DNA of 64,000 nt from Halothermothrix sp. (GTDB lineage Bacteria; Bacillota; Halanaerobiia; DY22613). Below are positions 57,111-64,000 of this stretch, piece by piece. The stretch spans positions 62,001-126,000 of the forward strand of contig JAENYK010000009.1 in the NCBI GenBank assembly GCA_016841825.1, written 5' to 3'. The notes below the pieces were generated by a model. That model was not told the origin of the DNA and made no database searches. It saw only the letters and a list, made by a program, of their open reading frames with translations. The first letter of the stretch is position 1; each line of letters starts with the position of its first letter. Position numbers and translations under genes: made by a program.

Positions 57111-60100
57111 TTTTAAGCATCACTAAACCGTCCCCCAGGAGTGGGGTTAACTCCTTAGCTGCTTTTTTAATATACGAAGCCAACTCACCCATTCTTGGCG
57201 TCTTAAAGACCTCCTGCAAAGGTAATTCTACCTGAAATTCCCGATAAACTGCCTGCACCAATTGAGTAGCTTTCATTGAATGTCCTCCCAGAAGAAAGAA
57301 ATCGTCTGTGATTCCCATTCTCTCTACTTCAAGAATATTGGAACAGAGGGTGGTCAGTTTTTCTTCAACCTCATCTCCAGGCGGAATATATTCATTCCCT
57401 AAATCCATTCCCCCCTCCAAAGGAAGCGCCTTATGATCAACTTTACCGTTTTTGGTTAAGGGGAGATGGGTCAATCGGATAAAATATGCAGGAATCATAT
57501 AATCTGGTAGTACTAAAGATAAGTGGTCACGTAATACTCTGACAGATAGCTCATTTTCTGCAACAATATATGCACATAAATATTTGTCGCCCGATTCATG
57601 CTCCCATTCAATTATTAATGCATCCATAACCCCCTGATGAGCTAAAAGCTGTCTTTCAATCTCTCCAAGCTCAATTCTAAATCCGCGAATTTTTACCTGT
57701 CGATCAATCCTTCCAAGATACTTATACTCCCCATCTGATAACATCACTACAAGATCACCGGAGCGATATAATCTCTCATGAGGACGATGCGGATTTCTAA
57801 CAAATTTTTCTTGAGTTAACTCTGGTCTATTTAGATATCCCCTGGCTACACCTTCACCACCGATACAGAGTTCACCAGCAGCACCAGGAGGTAATAGATT
57901 TAGATCTTTATCCATCACATATGTTCTTAATGTAGGTATTGGTTTGCCAATATTACTAATATTTGTTTTAATCTCTTTTTTGGTAATCTCTTTAAAGGTG
58001 ACATGGACTGTTGTCTCGGTGATCCCATACATGTTAACTAACCTTGTCTGGGGAAAACGCGCTGTCCATTCGCCAAGCTTCCCGGGTTTTAATGCTTCGC
58101 CACCAAAGATCACATATCTGACTTTAAGCTCAATATCTGGTTCGCTCATCAACCTATCACTTAAGCTATAAAAAGCTGTCGGTGTCTGGTTAACTATAGT
58201 AACACCTTCTTGACTAATTAGTCTAAGATAAAGAGATGGATCAGGTGCTACTAACTTAGGTACAATCACTAATCTACCTCCATAGAGTAATGCACCATAC
58301 ATCTCCCAGACAGAAAAATCAAAACAGATGGAGTGGAATAATGTCCAGACATCTGAGTCAGTAAAGTCAAACTGAAAACGATCATTAAACATTAAGCGAA
58401 CTACATTCTTCTGTTCAGTCATCACCCCTTTGGGTCGTCCTGTCGAACCAGAAGTATAGATAATATACAAAAGATCGGTTGGTTTATTTATATTATCTAA
58501 AGATTGTACATTCCGTGGTTCTTTCATTTTTCCAATATCAATAACTTCTCCGGAATAATTTAAACCTTTCAAATCATCTATTTTAGCAATCAAAACTGCT
58601 GATTGACTATCTGCTAACATATACTCAATCCGTTCTGGTGGATATTCCGGATCAAGGGGTAAATATGCTCCCCCTGACTTGATGATAGCAATAATACCAA
58701 TAACCATCTCTAAAGACCTTTCCAACATCAAACCGACTATCGTTTCTGGCTTAACTCCATGATCTCTTAAATGCAGTGCTAACCGATCAGAATACTCGTC
58801 TAACTCCCGATAAGTCATCCTCTGATCAAGATAAGAAAGAGCAATCTTGTCAGGAGTTCTCCTGACCTGATCGATAAAAAGCGAATGAATAGTCTTATTC
58901 TCAGGATATGTGACCTGAATATCATTAAACTGATTTAGCAGCATATCTTTCTCTTCATCAGAAATCATCTGGATCTCTTTTATTCTGATATCCGGATTAA
59001 GAATAACTTCATGAATCGTATTAATCACATGTTTTCCGAGAAGTCCGATCCGTTCAGATTTAAATAATGTCGTACTATACTCAATGGCAAAATCGATACC
59101 ATTACGAACCCTGGTCGCATACAGAGTAAAGTCAAATTTTGCTGTTTTATCCCCAAACTCATAAGGAGCAAACATAATCTCTGAATCCTGCAGCTCAGTG
59201 TTTTCTGACTCCTGCATCACGAATACCACATCAAAAATTGGATTTCTACTCATATCCCGGGCCAGATCTAACCGTTCCACTAACTTCTCAAACTGATAAT
59301 CCTGATTCTCATAAGCCAGTAATGAATTCTTTTGTACCTGCCCTAAGAACTCGCCAAATATTTTATCTCTTTCAGGATAATTTCGCAATGCCAATGTATT
59401 AACAAACATGCCGATTACTCTATCCAAATCTGCATGAATACGCCCGGATATCGGTGTTCCTACTATTATATCCTCCTGACCAGACCAGCGGGCTAAAACG
59501 ATGTTGAAAACTGCAAGGATTAACATATGAAGAGTTACTCCTTGAGTACGGGCAAATTGATGCAAACTCTCTACTACCTCACCCCGTAGAGCAAAACTGA
59601 TTAAATCCCCCGCGAAAGTCTTGACTAAAGGACGAGAATAATCTGTCTGTAAACTCAATATTGGAAGTTCACCCGATAACTCCTTTAACCAATAATCTTC
59701 CTGTTTTTTAAACTGTTCAGTAGTAAAAAACTCATTCTGCCAGATTGTAAAATCTGTGTATTGTATGTGCAGTTCAGGAAGTCCTTGACCATTATATAAT
59801 CTTATCAGCTCATTTGATAGTATCTCCATAGAGATCCCATCTGCAATTATATGGTGCATATCAAACATTAAAAGATACTCACCATTAAGAAGAACTAACT
59901 GAACCCTAAGCAGAGGAGCTATTTGCAGATCAAACGGTCGAATAAATCTTTCGATAATTTCTGTTATTTCATTTTCTAATGCCTTAATCACCTCAATCTT
60001 AAACCTGACTTTGTCCTTGACCAATTGAACTAATTCACCATCTGCAAATTTGAAACTGGTTCGCAGAGATTCATGTCTGTAAATTAAAGCAGAAAAAGCC

Positions 60101-63100
60101 TGCTCTAATCTATCAATCTCAAAATTCCCCTTAATTTTGACAATACCTGGCATGTTGTAAAATATATTCTTAGGATCAAACTGATTTAAGATAAAGATTC
60201 GTTTCTGAGCAGATGAAACAGGGTAATAATCTCTCTTTGAAACCTTCTCGATCTGATAATATTCATCACGCTCTTTTTGCTTAATGATCTCAACTATCTC
60301 TTTAATCGTCGGTTGATTAAAAAATTCAGTCAAGGAAAGTTTGACGTTAAACTCCTTAAAGATCTTTGATACTAACTGCATTGCTTTTAAAGAATGACCA
60401 CCCAGAGCAAAGAAATTATCCAAAATCCCAATCCCCTGCACTGCTAACACCTGTTCATAGAGGTTTATCAGTCTAAATTCCAGCTCAGTAGTTGGAGCAG
60501 CATAGCTAATTCCGCTTTCGATTCCTTCTGCACCTATGGGCTCTGGTAAAGCTCTACGATCAATCTTTCCATTAGCAGACAGCGGCATTTTTTCTAGAGA
60601 AACTATCCGCACAGGAACCATATATTCGGGCAATTTTTCTGCCAAATATGCTTTGACTTCCAGTATAGAAATATCCGCTAGAGCCACAATATATCCACAT
60701 AGATACTTCTGCCCACTCTCATCCAGTAAATCCAAAACCACAGCCTCTTTAATCACAGGATGGATTAACAAGCAGTTCTCAATCTCCCCTAACTCAATCC
60801 GATAGCCTCTGATTTTGACCTGAAAATCATCACGACCGACAAATTCGAGATTCCCATCGGCCATCCATCTAACAACATCACCGGTTTTATATAATCTTTC
60901 ACCGGGAACGTACGGATTAGGAATAAACCTTTCATCAGTCAACTCTGGTCGATTAAGATAGCCACGCGCCAGACTATCCCCACCAATATACAGTTCGCCG
61001 TACACTCCGATGGGTTTTAACTCTAAGTCTTGACCCAATACATACATTTTGGTATTAGGTAATGGTTTACCAATAGGCACATTACCACTACCGGGTAGAT
61101 TTTCCACTATCTCTTCATAGTAACTGCTATCTATCGCTACTTCAGTCACCCCATAAACATTAACGATCCTGAGCTTGTCACCATAACGGACAAATAATTT
61201 TCGATAGTTCTCGACACGGCATGCATCTCCACCGATTATTAACAATCGAAGATTATCTATTGGTAACTGTTCATTATAAACATATTCCATAAAAGGGATG
61301 ATCAGTGCTGGTGTGGAGTTGAAAAGGGTTATCCAATGTCTCCTCATCAAAGCATATAACTCTGGATAATCCATTCGAAAATCTTCCGGGCAGATAACTA
61401 GTTTGCCCCCATTAGTCAAGGCCTTTGCCAGATCTGCAGTAAAAACATCAAAAGAAAAACTCGCGACCTGAAGTACATTCACCTCAATCTCATTTAACAG
61501 ATACTCCTGTCTCCAACTCGTAGTCACATTGACAAGATGGCTATGCTGGATCATTACCCCTTTAGGCTTGCCAGTTGAACCAGAGGTATAAACAATATAG
61601 ACTAAGTTATCAGGAGTATTTCTTATGGATAGGTTTGAGCTACCCTCCGGATCTTGAACCGATTCAAAGAAGATTACTTGACCCTGATAGTCATCTCCCT
61701 GAAAGAGATCTTTCTCAGTCAATAAAATTGATGCTCCACTATCCTGAAGCATATAGTTAATTCGCTCTTGAGGATATCTGGGATCTATCGACAAATAAGC
61801 ACCACCAGCTTTTAAAATAGCCAATACACCAATAATCATCTTCTGGGTTCTCCCGGTCATAATTCCCACAATAGTCTCAGGTTTAACCCCATAGGTCTGT
61901 AGGACTCTCGCTAAAATGTTGGCTTTCTTGTTTAAATCAGAATAAGTTAACTCTCTCTCATTAGAAACTACAGCTGTGTTATCAGGAGTTTTTGCGACCT
62001 GTTCTTCAATAAGTTGATGAAATGTTTTATTTTCAGGATAACAGATAATTTTATTATTGAAGTCGAAAAGTAACTTTTGTTTCTCCTCTTTCGAAAGCAT
62101 CTCAATATCCTTGATTTTAATCTCTGGTGAGTTGACAACTTCCTGTAAAATATTAATATAACAATCTGCCATTCTGACAATTGTCTCTCTTTTGAAAAGA
62201 TCTGTTCGATATCCAAAGACAATTCTTAGCCCTTGATTACTTTCAATTACATCGACACTTAAATCAAACTTAGCAATCTCATAACTGTAGGGTAATGGCT
62301 TGAACTGCAGATCTGCAAAACTTCTCTGTCCTGCTCTAACATTTTGATAAGTAAACATCACATCAAATAATGGATTGCTGCTCAGGTCCTGAGTTAAATT
62401 CAATCTCTCGATTAACATGTCAAATTGATAATCCTGATACTGGTAAGCAGTTAACCCATTGTCGATGACCTCAGTCAAAAAATCATTAAAAGACTTATCC
62501 TTACTGGGATAATTACGCAAGGCAAGGGTATTGACAAAAAGTCCGATAATGTTCTCAAATTCTAGCTGGTTTCTTCCCGAGATTGGTGTTCCGACGATAA
62601 TATCCTCATGACCTGTAAACTTATTTAACAAAACATAAAAACCTGCTAATAGAGTCAGGAAGAAGGTCGCCCCTTCAGCAGCTGTAAGATCTCTTAACTT
62701 CTCTAGAAGGGTGTTATCGAGAGATAAATTATAAAGATCACCTGCAAAGCTAATTACAGCAGATCGGGGAAAATCTGTCGGCAGGTTTAAAACAGAGATC
62801 TCTCCTGTAAACTGACTAAGCCAATATTCTTCCTGGATCTGATACTCTTTTGAATGTAAAAGTTTATTCTGCCAGACTGAAAAATCAACATATTGAAATT
62901 CCGGTGGTTCCACTTCAATCCCGGCATAGATTTTCGCCAGGTGATCAATAAAAATCTTTTGAGAGATACTATCGGTAATTATATGGTGGAAATCTACTAA
63001 AAGATAGTATCGCTTACCATCTCTAAGTAACACTGCTCTCATTAATGGAGCCTCTTCCAAATCAAAGGGCTGCACAAAATCATTAGCCAACTCCAATATA

Positions 63101-64000
63101 TCTTTTTTACACTGGTCTATGTAAGGTAATTCAAATTCCACATCATCATTAATCTTCTGCATCAGTTCTCCATCAATCATTTCAAACGAGGTAGAAAACG
63201 CCTGATGAAGCTTAATGATTTGCCGAAAAGCATTCTTAAGTCGTTCTATATCTAAATCCATCTCAATAATCATGGGAATAAAGACATTATATGCAGTTCC
63301 GCCATTTTGAAATTGTTCTAATAGATACATTCTTTTTTGGGCCGATGATCCTTGATAATAAACCCTCTGTCCTACAGACTTGATAGTTAAATCAGCATCA
63401 TTAGTCTGAAAATTAAGCGAATTATCCCTTAAATTCCCTAAAAAATCTTGATCTGAGCTAAGTTCAGTTATACCTTCGATTAACTGGTTAAAAGAAACCG
63501 ATTGATTGTTAATTGTATCAATTAATGACTGAATTTTTTGTTGAGGATCGGTACAGATTAAGAACAAAATTGTCAGGTAATCCTGCAAAAATTTTTCAAT
63601 AGTCTCTTTTCTGTACAGATCAGAATTATACTCAATGGTTCCAATAATTTGTCCCATCTTTCTATTAAGGGCAATAGTTAGATCTTTTTGCAGTGATTTA
63701 ACATTACTTGACCTATTTATATTTTCCAATAAAAGAATAACATTAAAAAGAGGTGTCCGATTATCCTTAATCTCTAAGCCTAGCTTTTTGATGAGTTCTG
63801 CAAAGGGATATTCTTGATATTCATAAGCCTCTGAGATATTCTGTTTTACATCCAATAAAAACTGACCAACCATCAACTCAGGATTTACCCTATCACGAAT
63901 AGCCAGAATCTTGTTACCAGATTCGACTCCCTCATTTAATCGATGAATAGTAGTACCTATCGTAATATCTTTATTTAATGTAGTTTTGTACAATTTAATC
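56284..64000 (-). CDS. NRPS-1: terminal nonribosomal peptide synthetase with thioesterase (5' end outside window)
   Basis: The frame is open to the right edge (about 2572 codons); the first visible TTG at 63993 lies inside a condensation domain and is not a real start. Visible order: C-terminal part of a C domain 1-165; full C ~215-645 with HHIITDS (nt 62968-62988); A1 ~655-1150 (pocket DVANIGVIDK, related to Orn codes but without the acidic residue at 278); T1 ~1200; C ~1255-1685 with HHIIADG; A2 ~1700-2190 (DFWNIGMVHK, Thr); T2 ~2240; thioesterase ~2297 to the end. Two C domains in direct series, with no A-T between, are unusual. The thioesterase shows that this protein ends its own assembly line. 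It is followed by, and overlaps the ribosome binding site of, the exporter gene. Confidence 0.95.
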   Translation of the reverse strand, partial: IKLYKTTLNKDITIGTTIHRLNEGVESGNKILAIRDRVNPELMVGQFLLDVKQNISEAYEYQEYPFAELIKKLGLEIKDNRTPLFNVILLLENINRSSNVKSLQKDLTIALNRKMGQIIGTIEYNSDLYRKETIEKFLQDYLTILFLICTDPQQKIQSLIDTINNQSVSFNQLIEGITELSSDQDFLGNLRDNSLNFQTNDADLTIKSVGQRVYYQGSSAQKRMYLLEQFQNGGTAYNVFIPMIIEMDLDIERLKNAFRQIIKLHQAFSTSFEMIDGELMQKINDDVEFELPYIDQCKKDILELANDFVQPFDLEEAPLMRAVLLRDGKRYYLLVDFHHIITDSISQKIFIDHLAKIYAGIEVEPPEFQYVDFSVWQNKLLHSKEYQIQEEYWLSQFTGEISVLNLPTDFPRSAVISFAGDLYNLSLDNTLLEKLRDLTAAEGATFFLTLLAGFYVLLNKFTGHEDIIVGTPISGRNQLEFENIIGLFVNTLALRNYPSKDKSFNDFLTEVIDNGLTAYQYQDYQFDMLIERLNLTQDLSSNPLFDVMFTYQNVRAGQRSFADLQFKPLPYSYEIAKFDLSVDVIESNQGLRIVFGYRTDLFKRETIVRMADCYINILQEVVNSPEIKIKDIEMLSKEEKQKLLFDFNNKIICYPENKTFHQLIEEQVAKTPDNTAVVSNERELTYSDLNKKANILARVLQTYGVKPETIVGIMTGRTQKMIIGVLAILKAGGAYLSIDPRYPQERINYMLQDSGASILLTEKDLFQGDDYQGQVIFFESVQDPEGSSNLSIRNTPDNLVYIVYTSGSTGKPKGVMIQHSHLVNVTTSWRQEYLLNEIEVNVLQVASFSFDVFTADLAKALTNGGKLVICPEDFRMDYPELYALMRRHWITLFNSTPALIIPFMEYVYNEQLPIDNLRLLIIGGDACRVENYRKLFVRYGDKLRIVNVYGVTEVAIDSSYYEEIVENLPGSGNVPIGKPLPNTKMYVLGQDLELKPIGVYGELYIGGDSLARGYLNRPELTDERFIPNPYVPGERLYKTGDVVRWMADGNLEFVGRDDFQVKIRGYRIELGEIENCLLIHPVIKEAVVLDLLDESGQKYLCGYIVALADISILEVKAYLAEKLPEYMVPVRIVSLEKMPLSANGKIDRRALPEPIGAEGIESGISYAAPTTELEFRLINLYEQVLAVQGIGILDNFFALGGHSLKAMQLVSKIFKEFNVKLSLTEFFNQPTIKEIVEIIKQKERDEYYQIEKVSKRDYYPVSSAQKRIFILNQFDPKNIFYNMPGIVKIKGNFEIDRLEQAFSALIYRHESLRTSFKFADGELVQLVKDKVRFKIEVIKALENEITEIIERFIRPFDLQIAPLLRVQLVLLNGEYLLMFDMHHIIADGISMEILSNELIRLYNGQGLPELHIQYTDFTIWQNEFFTTEQFKKQEDYWLKELSGELPILSLQTDYSRPLVKTFAGDLISFALRGEVVESLHQFARTQGVTLHMLILAVFNIVLARWSGQEDIIVGTPISGRIHADLDRVIGMFVNTLALRNYPERDKIFGEFLGQVQKNSLLAYENQDYQFEKLVERLDLARDMSRNPIFDVVFVMQESENTELQDSEIMFAPYEFGDKTAKFDFTLYATRVRNGIDFAIEYSTTLFKSERIGLLGKHVINTIHEVILNPDIRIKEIQMISDEEKDMLLNQFNDIQVTYPENKTIHSLFIDQVRRTPDKIALSYLDQRMTYRELDEYSDRLALHLRDHGVKPETIVGLMLERSLEMVIGIIAIIKSGGAYLPLDPEYPPERIEYMLADSQSAVLIAKIDDLKGLNYSGEVIDIGKMKEPRNVQSLDNINKPTDLLYIIYTSGSTGRPKGVMTEQKNVVRLMFNDRFQFDFTDSDVWTLFHSICFDFSVWEMYGALLYGGRLVIVPKLVAPDPSLYLRLISQEGVTIVNQTPTAFYSLSDRLMSEPDIELKVRYVIFGGEALKPGKLGEWTARFPQTRLVNMYGITETTVHVTFKEITKKEIKTNISNIGKPIPTLRTYVMDKDLNLLPPGAAGELCIGGEGVARGYLNRPELTQEKFVRNPHRPHERLYRSGDLVVMLSDGEYKYLGRIDRQVKIRGFRIELGEIERQLLAHQGVMDALIIEWEHESGDKYLCAYIVAENELSVRVLRDHLSLVLPDYMIPAYFIRLTHLPLTKNGKVDHKALPLEGGMDLGNEYIPPGDEVEEKLTTLCSNILEVERMGITDDFFLLGGHSMKATQLVQAVYREFQVELPLQEVFKTPRMGELASYIKKAAKELTPLLGDGLVMLKKGRTKASNFFLIHDGSGGVEGYIEFCNTLSDKFHYRGIKADNISGYAPINLQIKEIAKKYIRLIKKVQPQGPYNLAGWSIGGTIAFEIANQLEQIGDKLEFFAMFDTYHPVKTDYREFNLAEEKGLIRQYLSEEAAKELEELTTMEEAWEYFANYVKENNLDLAMIGESINSNMLRIIPDFAFGDIEKLVYHVNLIRSYDLARDLYLPERILQTEVNFFKASKSKDDGIENWNLYTSKTVKVYTITGDHFSIFKVPGVFELGNIFEKVTLKNFND

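Noticed and set aside
63993-63993. TTG as start codon of NRPS-1
   Set aside because: The frame is open to the window edge, and the codon lies in the middle of a condensation domain, so the true start is outside.
1-64000. tRNA, rRNA, CRISPR arrays, insertion sequences, methyltransferase domains in A domains
   Set aside because: None was recognised; the repetitiveness of the window comes from homologous NRPS modules.

Overview
The window is almost entirely one giant thiotemplate biosynthetic locus. Every supported gene lies on the minus strand and is transcribed from high to low coordinates. The organism is probably a member of the Bacillota: start codons are preceded by strong AGGAGG-type ribosome binding sites, the only long non-coding gap is very AT-rich, and the condensation and adenylation domains have the wording of Bacillus/Paenibacillus/Clostridia nonribosomal peptide synthetases (NRPS). 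I cannot name the genus.

Right part (55017-64000): the 3' end of one operon. It holds an NRPS cut by the window edge (NRPS-1: C fragment-C-A-T-C-A-T-TE), then an overlapping MFS exporter gene, then a rho-independent terminator at 54837-54877. A gap of about 0.5 kb separates it from the next operon.

Left part (1-54510): one uninterrupted operon of six genes with gaps of -8 to 85 nt. In order of transcription: an AT-less polyketide synthase (PKS) protein, KS-DH-ACP (51322-54510); NRPS-2, C-A-T-C (46871-51319); NRPS-3, A-T-C-A-T-C-A-T-C (37402-46878); NRPS-4, half-C-A-T-C*-A-T-E (30217-37386); NRPS-5, C-A-T-C-A-T-C-A-T-C-A-T-C (16310-30220); NRPS-6, half-C-A-T-C*-A-T-C-A[ThiF]-T-C-A-T-C-A-T-(C...) (1-16224), which runs off the left edge with at least 5408 codons. 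C* marks a divergent condensation type. The operon has no terminating thioesterase in view, so the line continues beyond position 1.

If gene order equals assembly order, pocket residues read by eye suggest acyl/ketide - X - X - Orn - Tyr-like - Thr - D-Asp - Thr - X - Lys - Pro - Thr - Cys - X(ThiF module) - Gly - Thr - ... This would be a cationic lipo- or polyketide-peptide of at least 15 residues.

The most unusual element is an E1-like (ThiF/MoeB/HesA family) adenylating domain of about 300 residues. It is inserted in frame between core motifs A1 and A2 of the third adenylation domain of NRPS-6 (nt ~7980-8865), directly after a predicted Cys module. Other unusual points are two proteins that begin with only the C-terminal lobe of a condensation domain, each following a protein whose C-terminus ends in Phe-x-Phe (a possible new docking pair); a duplicated half-C/Thr-A/T/C* cassette; and a KS-DH-ACP starter with neither AT nor KR. 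No MbtH protein, phosphopantetheinyl transferase, acyltransferase, regulator, RNA gene, CRISPR array or insertion sequence was seen.
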